Positions 41,171-54,382 of a DNA stretch of 64,000 bases are shown here, piece after piece. The position numbers and the translations under genes were made by a program. Numbering within the stretch: position 1 is the stretch's first letter; every line of letters begins with the position of its first letter. Source of the DNA: Humulus lupulus (Eukaryota > Streptophyta > Magnoliopsida > Rosales > Cannabaceae); NCBI RefSeq assembly GCF_963169125.1, contig NC_084800.1, forward strand, positions 54,668,866 through 54,732,865, written 5' to 3'. Under the pieces are notes generated by a model. It had not been told where the DNA came from. It made no database searches and saw only the letters and a program-made list of their open reading frames with translations.

Positions 41171-42808
41171 ACCTCACCAATCTACAGATTCATTGAGCTA
41201 ATATCAAACAGGGGAACTCTGTTTTTTTTTTTTTTCACTTATTATCTTCTTTATAGCTTTAGATTAAAATGAGTTTATCTGATGAACTTTGCATTGTACA
41301 TAATATCTTTTATTATAATAAAATTCTTATAGGCTGAAGTGTTCCATGTTAATGGTGTTTCAACAGTTTTGTACTGTATACTAATTTTTGTAGAAAATGT
41401 TCTGTTCTAGTTTTAGTGTGTCACTACTACTCATTACTTGGTCAAATTGTTTTTCTTAATTATTATTATTTGTTTTTAAGAAGGTTTCCATATAGTGAAC
41501 AAATACAACTAAGCATATTAACGTTCCTGGCTGGCCCTTACCGTGATTTAATACTAATAATTATCATTTCTTATTTAAGGAAACATATATAGAAACAAAT
41601 AAAAGAATGGAATAAAGGAATAATAAGCGCGTTCTTTTCTCTCACGATTTTTATGGTATAATTAGCTGGTTCTGAGGTGTTTTAGGTATGGACTGTTGTG
41701 GGAAATAGGCGTTTGGAAAAATACATTGAACCTGCAATAAATAAACAAAAGATGGTGACATAGAATGAAATTGCTGAGAACATTCTCAGAAAAGTTGGAG
41801 TTTTTCTCCATAGAAAATACTAAAAAAATTACGGTGAAACTCGAGGCATGGAGCCAAGTCGATTGCCCACACTATTTGTTTGGGCAACTAGACAGAAGTT
41901 TCTGGATATCTAGCCAAAAGCTGGAGTTTGCCAAAACATTACAAAACAATTTTTTATATATTTATTTATGTGGGGCAATATTGACACCCTAATATCTTAT
42001 CAAAATGGAGACCAGGGTCCAAAGTTTTCTTTCTTTTTTTCCTAGAAAAATTATGAATTTGGCCAGGTATTGTAAGTACTAAATTAATAATCAAGCAATC
42101 TTCTTCTTCCACTTGCTTTTTGGTCCCTCTAGTTGGACCCAAATTTAATACGATTACAATTATCACTATTTCAAGACTTCTACGTTAAACAATCAAAACA
42201 ATATTCAGTAGTGTTCTTATAAAGAATATTAAAAATAAGGTCAGGTAACAATCAAAACAATATTCAGTAGTGTTCTTATAAAGAATATTAAAAATGAGGT
42301 CAGGTAACAATCATCAGGCAAATCCAAGGGGAAAAGATGCCTGGTGAGATTTTTCTTGTTATTGGTCAGCCATTTGACTCTGGAAATCCACATATTAGTA
42401 TTGGTAGTCTTTAGCACAAGAACTTCTCTAGCACTATGTTTGGTAAATAAGAAAGAAAAATAGATGGCTAGAAGAAGTAGGAGATAAATTTTTTTTTTCC
42501 TTTATATTGTAAATATTTCTTTTATATTTCCTTTATGCAGTTTTCTTGTGTCCTTTCTGATACATATATGGAAGCTCTTGGAAAACCCTTTTCTCTTAAA
42601 TGAAATAGAACATATATGGTTCAAAGGTATTTTACTATATGCTTATGAAATTTTAGAAAAAGATTCATTTGGAAAGATGCTAATTGTGGCATGGATTGTT
42701 TGGTTTTGAAAGAAATAAGAAAACTCATGATCAACAAGTAAGAACACCACAACAAGTGCTATTTGGCTATCCTCTTACTGTGATTTTTAAAAAATGCATT
42801 AATTCAAA
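41171..42808. other. AT-rich intergenic DNA
   Basis: No gene is supported. It must contain the 3' end of the DUF1677 transcript. The only structure I see is a 59-bp tandem duplication at 42188-42305. Confidence 0.6.
42188..42305. repeat. tandem duplication, 59-bp unit, two copies
   Basis: AACAATCAAAACAATATTC starts at 42188 and again at 42247. The copies differ by one base, ATAAGG versus ATGAGG. A third copy begins but stops after 9 nt. The near-identity points to a recent event. Confidence 0.95.
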
Positions 42809-43465
42809 ATGATCAAATACCCACAAGAGGATACCTTAAATCAAAGGAAGGAAGAAATAGAAATACATGATCTCGCTCTTTTTGTGGATGCAGCTATTTC
42901 GACACCCGCTAATATGATTGACTTTGGAGTAGTTGTTTTATCAACATATAAGAATATTATAGCATTCCTTGCAAAACCGCTACAAGGTAGAAAATACCTT
43001 AGTACATAACCAAAAGACCACCCTTTAGGTCCCTTTGGTTAGAAACTTTCAAAATAAATAATTTCTTCCATGAATGGTCGATTGAAAAGATTTCTATATG
43101 GTGGTTTTATGAAGCACTAGTTCTATTGGTGGGACTAACATGGGTTCGAGAAATTAGCCTACCCATTAAATTTTTCTTCACAACTCATTGTCTTCGGTCC
43201 AAGCTTTGGATAATACTATTATGTATCACAATGAGATGGGAGTCATTTTTTCGAATATAAAAGCTTTATTGTTTGACTTTCTGGGAGCATCTCTTTCTCA
43301 TGTTAGTCGTAATTTTAATGTTACGGCTCATGAATTGGCTAAGCATGCCCTTAGGCTAGACGATGAGCTTTCTTCGATGGAAGAGATCCCTCCTATCGTA
43401 TTTATGAATATTAACATTTATCGAATTCACTATTTCTTGACAAAAAAAAGTGAAATTATACTTTA
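42809..43465 (+). pseudogene. decayed RNase H-like fragment (plant RVT_3 / LINE type)
   Basis: The first part reads FVDAAISTPANMIDFGVVV, like the DGA...G.G.V start of the RNase H domain common in plant LINEs and LINE-derived genes. The second (43188-43465) reads DFLGASLSHVSRNFNVTAHELAKHAL, the typical end of that domain (HVxRxxNxxAHxLAKxA). The frames do not join and no reverse transcriptase is near. It is probably a 5'-truncated LINE remnant. Confidence 0.7.
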
Positions 43466-44667
43466 ATAATATTATGAAAAGTATTTTGATTTAAAATGAT
43501 GGATAAATATATAATTTTATTGAGGAGTACTAGCAACAAATTCTTATTTCAACTTCATAGTCAACTTCGAAAATATGTGTCAGAGTATTTTTTTTCTAAT
43601 TTTTTTTAGGGTGATGTTCATTGTAGTTAAAATACATATCCTACAAATTTTTGAAAGATTTCGAATAGCTTACACTGTTGAAAATAAGTTTGTATTTTTT
43701 TTAATACGCATAGTAATCAAAATAACAAGAAATATCAGGAACTCTGTTTTCGGCACTCTAAATTATTCATAATTTTTTAAAAATTTGCAGAAATGATGTT
43801 TTAACTACAACGAACACCGCCATGAAAAAAATACTCCAGTATGTTTTTAGAGGCAAAGGTTGACTAAGAAATTGTATATTGTTTAAAAAAAAATAAAAAT
43901 CATATTTTCTATCCATATTAGAAAGGTTATATTTTGGTAGAACCCACCAAATATTTTTTACACACCCTTTTGTCTTCCTCTACCTCTTCTCTCTTGCCAA
44001 ACATACATTATTTTTTTCTTTTTCTGTTCCCCTTTCTCTCCAAACTTTTCATTCCTCTCCCTTTGCTCCCCTACCAAACATTGCTGTATGCACAATATAT
44101 CTAACGTAATTCAACCTAATTTGTATTTGTCCTTTGTGTTTTTGGTGCTTGCGTATTATGTCTATGTCATACTCTACTAAAATGTTATTTGGTACAAATA
44201 AAATTAATAATGCAAGCCAATGAAGAAGTGCAGAATTCGGTAGAAATATACCACGTACTGTTATAATAATGGTACTAGTAACTCTGATATACATAAACCT
44301 CAGCGGTCCCACATCGGTCACAGACTCACATGTACGCAGTAGAATATTAACCGCTTTCTATGAGCTTCTAGGCTCTAGCAATCCACGTTGTGATTTCATG
44401 AGGGCGTTTGAATTGTCAAAGTTTGAAACTCTAGCAGGGTCAACTCATGTTGGGTCATCATTTTACTAAAACAAACATAATATAATTAAAGTGACTACTT
44501 TTATTTCATTTTACGACATAGAAATTATAGATGCCAGTTCACCAGGGGAACTTATTATTATTTCAAGATAGATAGAAATCAAAGATCCAAGCTGGCAAGG
44601 CATGTCTAGTCTTCACATTGATATGTCGATGCAGAGGGCCGGGCTTGCCGTGATGTCTAGTTATTCA
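43466..44667. other. AT-rich intergenic DNA
   Basis: No gene or clear repeat is seen. Pyrimidine-rich stretches (43960-44070) occur. The right end must hold the 3' untranslated region of the aldehyde dehydrogenase gene. Confidence 0.5.
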
Positions 44668-47600
44668 CTAGCCAAAATTTATGCCTTGAGCCAGCGGTAG
44701 TTCACTTCCATAATTGATTGTGCTGTCAAAAAAACAATAATGTAAATTGTTTTTCAGTGTTTGTGTAACAGAGTCACGTGTATCGATCACTTTCACATGA
44801 TTATGACCCACCAGCAAACTAGTGAGCTGTACAGAAAACTTACCAAGTTGAGCGTCGCATGTATTGCTTCCAAGAGTCACTCCCTGCTTCTCGGCCGCCA
44901 CCAGTTGCCTTCTCTCCACCAAAGGCACCGCCTATCTCAGCTCCATTAGTTGGGATGTTTACGTTCACTATGCCACAATCACTGCCACGAGGCCTGTGTA
45001 ATATTGAAATACATGAGATGTGAATACAGTAGTTCTGAACCCCCATGGAAAATGTGTGTATTGTTCACATTGATAAAAAGTGAATCTCAATAGCACTGTT
45101 GGATTATAGACAATACACATGTCCAGTTTCTTTGAGGCACTATGGCACTTATGTGTTATGACTTACCCAATCCATTTAAAGATAGCTTCTGGCCTGCTAG
45201 TGAAGATTGAACTACTCAGTCCTTGCGGCACAGAATTGTTTAATTCAATTGCTTCTTCCAAGGACTGCAAATTATAAAACACAAATTTGTAATCACATCT
45301 GAGAAACAGCTCGTCAGTGACAGTAAAGAAAAAGGTTCAAGAGATATATAGTACCTTAACTTTCATAACATATAGAACTGGAGCGAATAATTCTTCTTTC
45401 ACTACAGAAGCACTAGATGAAATCTCAACAATTGTTGGTTCTACGAAATTGCCATCTGACTCTATAATTGATCCACCAGTCAGGATTTTCCCTCCCTGCT
45501 TATACAAGTACAGTACAAGAAGAGAGTAAATAATTGTTTTCAAAACATTGGCCAAAAGTTAAACAATGCTGAGAGCAACACTAGACCAAGCAGGACCAGA
45601 GACATCCAGACTTTAAATTAGTTACAAAACATACTATACACACCTGAGATTTTATGGTTGAAATCCCCTTCACATAATTCTCCCTTGAACCTTGAGTGTG
45701 TAATGGACCGACAAGGGTTCCTTTCTCCAAAGGATCTCCAACTTTCACTTGTTTGTAAACTCCAACTAGTTGATCTAATACACTTTGATATACAAGTTCA
45801 TGAAGAAACTGTTACCAGGAAGAGTGGACATACAAACACAAACAGGAAAAAAGAAATCAAAATCAGTACTTTTCAAGTGCCACAAACAGATTATCGCATA
45901 GAGTCATAGACAAGAATGTTTTTACCAATCTACGACACGTTGTGCAGCGCTGACCAGCAGTACCAACAGCTGCAAACAAAATAGAACGCACAGCCAGTCC
46001 AATGTCGGCATCATCCATAACAACTATGGCATTGTTTCCACTCAGTTCAAGCAAGCATTTACCGAACCTTTCACTAACAGTTTGTTGCACCATCAACCCC
46101 ACCTATACAATGAAACATGGAAATAATTTCTTTAAATAATTGTTTCATAAAAATCACAAATCCGCAAAAGTCAGCCTCATCCCCACATACATGTGGCCAG
46201 TTGCAACTTGCAAAGTACCATGGCTATTGGCTACTACTAAGAATGTTGGATTCACCAGTTATCAATACTGTTAGCAATTCAAGTTCTTATTAATTTTATA
46301 TTTAAAAAAACACGTGACAAAAAGTATTTTTTATGTGAAAGAGTTACCTTTGAGCTTCCAGTGAATGAAACTAGAGGTATTCTAGTATCTTTGGATATTG
46401 CTTGACCAATTTCTGCGCCTCCACAAAATGAGGTGAATATTGCACCTGGCAAGTTGTTTTTCTCAAGAACCTCAGCCACAAGCTTTGTGACAGCAATAGT
46501 CACCAATGGAGTTGTAGGTGCACCCTTCCTACAATACATAACACCTTTAGTGGCTACATCGTGCAGAATATGTGACCTTCTTGAAGGAAGAATTCCAAAG
46601 ACACGAATGAACTCAATAAATTTAACAATTCTCAAATATCAACATCAACATTTGGTTGAAGAGATAAATATTACTTTAATTGCAAATAGAGGACTGAAAC
46701 TTACCACACAACACAATTTCCACATACTAAGGCGATGCAAGCATTCCATCCTGAAGCACCACAAAAAGAAAACATTGTGATTAGAAGCTCTGGCAATAAT
46801 CCTTTTCCAATACAGACAACTAAATGCAAAAATCTACCCACCGTGCATGACAACCTTAAAACCAGAAACAAATTCAAATAATTTTTGGGGAAATTATTAA
46901 GAAAACTAGATTTCTCAGAAACATCCTCTTCAAAATCCATTATACTAAATCTCAAATAAAGAATAACCACAGGATTAAAATTAAATGATATTATTGCAAA
47001 CCAGTAGAGAACAAGAACGTACCAAGAACAGCACATGGGAAATTGAAAGCAGTGATCACCCCAACTATTCCCAGTGGATTCCACATCTAGCATATAAACA
47101 CCCTATGATCAATATATATAAATATATATATAATTAATTAACAAAATTTCAGTCCTATTTCGGAAATTTTGATGATCCAGTGTAGTCTGTACCTCAAACA
47201 TCATATGATTCGGACCTGCAGAGAAAACATAAAAAAGAAATCAGTACGGTTGACATCCCAAAGTTTAATTTCACTCAAATACATGATAAGTAAAACTAAG
47301 TTCATTAACAGTTTAAGCACATATCAGCAACAGGTTCAGTTTACTCATACTCACTAGGGAATATGAACAATGCCAAAAAAAGATAATTCAATGAAAGAAT
47401 TGTAGGCTCACGTTCTGAAGGGATTATAGATCCATTCAGCTGTCGACTCAGACCAACAGCATAGTCACACATATCAATGACTTCCTGCAAAAAAAAAAAA
47501 AAAAAGCTTTCAGTAACTTAAAAGTTCACTAATGAAAACAGAAATTGAACAATCCAACTTAATGAGATTGAACAAGGGAACTACCACTAAGATTAGACTC

Positions 47601-48386
47601 AGAATTTGTTGACCTCTCTTAGCATCTAACAAACATAAATTCCCTTTCTTAGGACAAGGAAAATACTTGCCATAGGATAAAAATTCAATCAACAGATGAA
47701 CCATCATAAATCATACCTGAACCTCCCCAATTCCTTCAGGTAGTATTTTTCCCATTTCAAGCGACACAAGCCGACCCAGATGATCCAATTTGGCTCTAAA
47801 CGCGTCTCCTATCTGTCTCACAATCTCACCTCTCTTTGGTGCAGGCATCTGCCCCCAAGAAATTGAAATCATCTTATAATTTACGTCAAAAGCAGAACCA
47901 TAGTTTATGTGATAACTTATAGAACATTATGAAACAATGTACTTACACTCATCCATGTCTTGGCTGCTTCACTACATGCACGCAGTCCCTCCTCGTAATC
48001 TTCTAGAGAAACTTCCTTGACTTGAGCAATTTTCTATATCCAAAAACATATTAATCGGAAAAACAGTTCTATATTACAACAAAAATACATATGTTAAGAT
48101 TTCGGGGTTTTATACCTAAAATCAACAATTAACTTGCTCCTTACCCATAAATATAAATTCCTCAACCAAGATAATCAAACAAATTTGCAAGATTAATAAT
48201 AGATTGAAAAAATGATCACCCAAAAAATGTCACTAAACAGAAAAGGGAAACCTGGTTGTTAGAAGGGTTGACAGTTGAGCTCAATGGTCCGCTTGCTTTC
48301 CACTTGCCATTAACATACCCACCAAGATTTTCTGATCCCAAACCGATCTCCTTCAGAAACTCGTACTCTTTTTTCTCGAAACCCAT
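44668..48386 (-). CDS. ALDH7B4: aldehyde dehydrogenase family 7 (antiquitin), 14 exons
   Basis: It oxidises alpha-aminoadipic semialdehyde and stress aldehydes with NAD+, in lysine catabolism and osmotic/oxidative stress protection; plant members are usually described as cytosolic. Exons on the minus strand: 48386-48252, 48033-47947, 47848-47717, 47484-47412, 47215-47193, 47086-47023, 46750-46705, 46528-46348, 46102-45926, 45808-45644, 45495-45355, 45264-45167, 44993-44844, 44722-44668. They total 1527 nt, or 508 codons, a usual length for plant ALDH7B. Seen: [26 protein letters not shown] for NAD binding, ELSGNN with Glu266, and [10 protein letters not shown] with catalytic Cys300. The C-terminus reads [10 protein letters not shown]. 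Exon 5 has only 23 nt. No break is seen. The number in the symbol is by resemblance. Confidence 0.95.
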
Positions 48387-50573
48387 CTCTCAAAACAACC
48401 CTATTCACAAGCTACATAGCGAAAACATGTAGAAAAGAGAAACCATAGTTAAAGCGAGCAAAGTTGATAAAGAAATGGATATGGCATTTGAATTTTGAGA
48501 GGCACACAATAGAAATTTGGTAAAGCAGAAAAATACCTTGAAAAATTGGTGGTATCAGAATCCGATAGGGACAGTGGTTGAATGAATGGGTTGAGATGGG
48601 GGAGAGAAAAGAGGGTGGAGTAGAGATATATTGGTATGGTAAACGAAAATGAAGAATGAAAAATGAAAAATAGGTGCCGTGAGTCACTGAAAGAAGACGA
48701 GACAAAAAGCAAGATCACTATGACTTAGTATAAAAAGATAAAAAGATCGATACACAGATGTGATCTGGATATGACTCGACACTGATTCCCTCACAAATAA
48801 CAATGACTCAACACTGATCCCCTAACAATGATTCTTACGTGTTTAGTAGTGGCTGGGCAAGTGCCTATGTACTAACAAAGGAGCGGTACCCTTTTTATAA
48901 AAAAGGAAAGGAATATACTATTTTAATTCATAATTATACTTTTTCATCATGCTCTCACGGTAATTTTCTTTTGAATTTCAACCTTTTCTTTATTATTATT
49001 TTTTTGAACGTACAATCATTCATTACAACATTATCTCGTATATTTTAATTTAAAATATAATATATTGTATTATATTGCATTAATCAAGTATTAGGGTCAT
49101 ACAAGTTCAAATAATTTTGGGTAAGTATATGTGGGAGAGGATCATGCTTTATTATTAATCAAGCATTGGACATTACGGTTGTCCTACATCAATGCTCTTA
49201 CAATAATCTTCATTCAAACTAAGAGCACATGTAGTAGCTTGTTAGAACACTTTCAATGGGTGATTTACTTTATTATTTAAAATACTTTCCAAAATATATA
49301 TTTTTTTATTTTACATCTAAATTTTACATTATATCATATATGAGTGATTTTATATATTTTTCTATATTATTTAAATATTATATCTTTACACATATTTTAT
49401 TAATTAAGGTAAAATAAAATAATTAAAAAAGAAAAAAAATAATAAATATATACTAAATGAGAGAGAGAAAAATTATAAAGAAAAATAATAATAAAAAAAT
49501 ATTATATAAATGATATGTAAATGTAAATATGAATTAATTGGAATTTGTGCATAACTATTGTAAATATATGTATAAAGAACATGATAGAAGATATTTTTGT
49601 GAGTTTTAGCTAAAAATTATAGAGAAAGTGTATTACAAAATACATCACCAAAACATATTTTTTTTATAATTTACCTGCAACTTTTATATTATATTATACA
49701 TCAACTTCTCTAGTTTTTCTCTATATCATTTAAATATTATATTTTAAAAAATATTTTATTCATTTTAAGAAATAAAATAATAAAATATACTAGTACCACA
49801 CCTATATATATATACAAAAGTTTATAAAAAAAATAATAAAATATTTATAGTTTGATGAATAGTGTTTCACTACATATAGAGAAATACTATTCATTTATGT
49901 AAAAAAAAATATAAGTTTACACCACCCATTGAAAGATTATTTAACAATTTTTTCTCCATATTATAAAGAATAAAACAATTTACCTCCTCCATTAAGATTA
50001 CTCTTAGAGGAGCTACTTTTTAAAAAGTTTAAAGAAAAATGGTTAAGTTCTCTTACAACAACTTCTTTTAATTCATTCTCATTTTTAAAGTTTTTCTATA
50101 TTCTTTATATTTTTCCTTACATTTATAGATTTTTTTAAAGCTACTCTAATTTTTATTTATTTTTTATTCACTTTTTTGTTTTCTCTCTCCAAATTTATTA
50201 GTTTATAATTCTTTTTATTATTTTGATTAATAAAAATGTTTAAAGATATAATATTTAGATTATGTACAAAAATTATAGAGAAAATGATATTGGGTATAAT
50301 GTAAAAATTTGATGTAAAATAAAAAAAAAAAATTAACAATGTGTTTTGAAGAATAGAGTAGAATAACTATTGTGAGTGCTTTAAGTAGAAAAAAACTAAC
50401 ATTATGCTAACTGTATGAAACATAAATTGATAAATAATATAAAAAAAGCCCCACTAAGAATGTATACAAGAACAAAGCCCGCCACTAGAGGGTTTAGAAC
50501 CCCAAAACAAGTAGGATGTACATAACAACAAAGCCAACAAAATTTTATAAAACAAGCAATTGGAGGTTTAGAA
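48387..50573. other. very AT-rich intergenic DNA with probable MITE remnants
   Basis: The right part of the ALDH promoter lies at 48387-48840, with two tandem GACTCRACACTGATYCC units near 48774 and 48805. At about 49236-49945 a pair of inverted ends (CTTTCAATGGGTGATTTAC and its near complement around 49912-49935) suggests a 0.7-kb MITE. The rest, to 50570, is AT-rich with no gene. Confidence 0.5.
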
Positions 50574-51044
50574 GGGAAATTTGACTTTTTATGCTTAATT
50601 GAGGGTTGTAATTCAAAAAAATGCTAGGCATTTTTATCATTACAAAATAATGCCAATTCATTTTAGGATACCCAAAATACCCCTCTCACAACTATCTCCT
50701 CTCTTCCCTCCTCCTCTCTTCCTTCTTCTTGTTTCTTCCTCACTCTCTTTCACTCACCTCACCTCACACCACTACTAAGAGCACCACGGTAGAATCCCAT
50801 CGAGCAAGGGACCGCCACTAAGAAAGCCAATTGTAGAGGAGATCAAGACCAAAGTAAGGGTTGAGAAATCTTGGAGAAAAATTTCATGGGTAAACAATTT
50901 TTTCTTAGATACTTGGATTAATGATGTTTCCTTTAAACTTTTTGGGCATTTCGAATAGATCTGAGCAATATTTGCACATTTTTTTGGGGTTTTTTCTGGT
51001 TTTTTGTCGATCTGTGTTTTCTGGGAATTTTTTGGGTTTGGGTT

Positions 51045-51555
51045 GTGCTCAATGGGTGCTCGATGGCACATCAATTTTAAGAGTTGCATGTTCTGCTCGA
51101 TGGGTGCTTGATGGTAATGTGCATTATCACTATTTCATGCATGCTCAATGCCTGCTCGATGCAGGCTCGATGGCATATCAATTTTAGGGTTGCATGTTCT
51201 GCTCGATGGTTACTTGATACCTACTCGATGGGTACTCGATGGTAATGTGTATTATCAATATTTCATGCATTCTCGATGGTTGCTCGATGCCTGATCGATG
51301 CAGGCTCGATGGAACATCAATTTTTACGGTTGAATGTTGTGCTCGATGGTTACTCGATACCTAGTCGATGGGGTACTCGATGGTAATGTGCATTCTCACT
51401 ATTTCATGCATGCTCGATGGCACATCATTTTTTACGTTGCATGTTGTGCTCGATGGTTACTCGATACCTACTCGATGCAAGCTCGATGGTAATGTGCATT
51501 CTCACTATTTCGTGCATGCTCGATGGAGGCTCGATGCAGGCTCGATGGTCATGTT
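51045..51555. repeat. CTCGATG-rich higher-order minisatellite in the MULE
   Basis: The heptamer CTCGATG recurs dozens of times. Four larger units start with CATCAATTTT and GTTGCATGTT-like blocks near 51067, 51176, 51315 and 51423, spaced about 109, 139 and 108 bp. It lies between the leader and the first recognisable transposase exon, so it is probably intronic or untranslated. Confidence 0.85.
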
Positions 51556-51619
51556 TTTCAGCATCGTTAAAATACCATTTCCTACCATTTGTTTTTCAGC
51601 TAATTGTATTTGTGTTTTT

Positions 51620-54204
51620 TTATTTCAGGTTCTACTGTTTATGTATTTGTTTCTTACAACGGTGTTTGGGAAACAAATGGTAGGGAATGGTATTTTAAGG
51701 ATGCTGAAGGTGAAGTGATACCAGTAGAGAATGATGTCACTTACTTGCAACTACTTGACATATTGCACAAGACATTTCAGGTGGATAGAGAGGTGTATGA
51801 ATTGAAACTCGAGGTGCCATACGTATGCGGCGACCAACCATTTGCACCGGTTCAATTGAGGAATGATCGTCAAGTTCGTGTATTCTTAGGAATAAGCTTG
51901 AAAGAACGGGTAGTCTTATGTGTGACTCCAGTTAAGAAGAATGTCATATCAGATCCTTCTCCTAGTGTGAACAAAAAAGACACGACCAGTGTCGATCCAT
52001 CTCCTGCAGGTAGCAGTTACAAGCATCTTAGCGAGGTGGGCACTTTTGTTCCAGTTACTGATCCGATGGCTGCTATTTAGCTTGATATACCACAAGGAGG
52101 TCCCACATGTGTGCTTGAGGCATATGAGTATGATCCCTAAGTGAATGATGATCCAGTTGGTAATTGCTTTGAAGATAATGATGATGGTTCCGAGGATGAC
52201 TCGTATTATAGTGCAGATGTTTCAAATGAGGAGTTAGACATTTCCCAAGCCCAACAAGTAGAAGAAGAGTCAGGACTGCCTCTTACACAGGCACACCTCC
52301 CAACTCAAGGACGCCGAGCACCTGCTCGAAGCTGTAATCAACCTGCTAGGACAGAAGATAACACTGGGTGAAGGGAGACAATTGTATCAAGAGAAAATCA
52401 CACCAGATAGAGTGCCCCAATGTTTACAAAAGAAGATATTGAAGCATCTGCTAAAACCCATTCCCCATCATCTGGTGGACCAATGGGAGAAATATATGTT
52501 GGGAAGACTTATGAGGACAAGATTGATTTAAAAACCAAAGTTGCTTTATTTACAATGAAGAATAACTTTGAGTATATGGTGAAAAATTCTGGTACTGACG
52601 TGTGGTATATCACATGCAAAAATCCTGACTGTTGTTGGAGACTGAGAGGGAAAAAACTACCAATGTCCCCCATGTTTGAGATCATGGTATACAAGAGCGT
52701 ACACACATGCTCACTAGAAGTGCGACAAAAAGGTCATCATCAAGCTGCATCGTGGGTCGTTGGACACCTCATAAAGAATAAATACGTAGTTGATGGGACC
52801 CCGTTACATGGCAAACAACATAAAGGAGGATATGAAGAATTTTTTTGGTATTGATATGAGTTATGAAAAGGCATGGAGATGTAGAGAGAAGGCACTTACG
52901 TATGTTAGGGGGACATATGAGGATTCGTATTGCAAGTTGCCATCCTACTTGCACATGTTGCAGCAAAAGAATCCAGGTACAATTATTGATTTTGTCACTG
53001 AAGATGGTCGTTTCCTATATTGCTTCTTTGCCCTTGAAGTTTGTAGGAGGGGATTCAGATTTTGTCGTCTTGTGATTTGTGGGATGGCACGTTCTTGAAG
53101 AATAAGTATGGTGGCCACATGTTATGTGTCGTTGCTTTGGATGCGAATAATCATTTATATCCAATTGCGTTCGAGTTGGTGGATAGTGAGAACCACAACT
53201 TGTGGAAATATTTCATGACGAAGTTGAAGGAAGCCATTGGGGACGTTGATGACTTGGCTTTCGTGTTAGATATGCATGCTAATATTATTCATGCTCTAGA
53301 GGCTGTCTTTCCTTATGCCTACCACGGCGCATGCTACCATCACATCAGTATGAATGTGAAAGCCAAGTTCAAGACTGATCACTGTCACAGTGAGATGTGG
53401 GCAGCAGCCTATGCATGGAAGAAGATCGAATTTCTAAAGCATTTTGAAAATATTAAGCGAATGGATCCTCCTATAGCTGCCTATTTGGAGGGAATTGGTT
53501 TCGATAAGTGGTCTCGTCCTTTCTTTCCTGGAAAACGATACAATATAATGACAAGAAAATACGTTGAAAGCTTCAATAACAAGACCAAGGATGCAAGAAC
53601 CTTTCCAGTTACAATTTTTTTAGAATTCATTCGGTTCACACTATAGTCTTGGTTTTCTGAACGACGTAGTGTGATAGAGAAGACTACCACCAAATTATCC
53701 ACCTTGATGGAGGCAGATGTATCGAACAATGCTGACAAAGGAAGGTTCATGAATGTCTATGCCCTTGGTCAATTTGAGTTTCATGTAACTGGTGCAGACA
53801 GCGATGCTGAGGTGAATTTGATGACGAAATCATGCTCTTGTGGGGTATTCCAGCTCATAGGCACACCTTGTCCCCATGCAGCTGCAGCAGCTATAGAGCA
53901 TGGAGTGAACCTTTACTCTTTGTGTTCATCGTTTTACACCATTGAGTCATGGAGGAATTCGTACAAAGAAACCATTTACCCAACTCGGAACGAGGATGAC
54001 TGGATACTTCCAGATGACATTAAGAATATGGTAGTTTGTGTACCTATAGAGAAACAACAAGTTGGTCATCTAAAAAAGCCAAAGCTAGGAAGACCAAGGA
54101 CAAACCGTTGGCCATCCGGCGGGGAAAAACCATTTACAATGCGTAAGTGCAGTAGATATGGTGGTCGTGGCCACAACAAGTCCTCATGCAAAGCTCGGCT
54201 TTGA
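51620..54204 (+). pseudogene. MULE transposase (MuDR type), broken
   Basis: The N-terminal domain (51630-51940) has WYFKDAEGEVIPVENDVTY and RNDRQVRVFL. The frame stops at 52078 and 52138. The MuDR domain follows at 52480-52750 with FTMKNNFEYMVKNS and CKNPDCCWRLRGKK. Frameshifts lie near 52820 and 53060. The catalytic core shows DLWDGTFLKNKYGG, LDMHANI and HGACYHHISMN. A TAG sits at 53644. A SWIM zinc finger (CSCGVFQLIGTPCPHAAAA) and a terminal CSRYGGRGHNKSSCK knuckle with one Cys lost to Tyr close the protein. It would cut and paste the element. This copy cannot. Confidence 0.9.
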
Positions 54205-54382
54205 GTTTATTTTTTGTTGTATTTTATTTAAACTTGAAGTTGAAGGTTATTTTTTGTTTTGTTTTTTAATTGTCGTTAATGAATTTTGGTTGTTAATTGT
54301 CGTTAATAAAAAGATGCTCGACTCAAAAAAAATTCTTAATAACCTAAATTTTAAGCAAATAAATATAACAAGAAGAGAATGT

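Noticed and set aside
42809..43465. A live RNase H gene
   Set aside because: Two pieces in different frames, with stops and no start context. It looks like a LINE remnant.
46701..47093. A 130-codon frame on the minus strand
   Set aside because: It spans exons 6-7 and the intron of the aldehyde dehydrogenase gene in mixed phase. Splice sites show it is not a separate gene.
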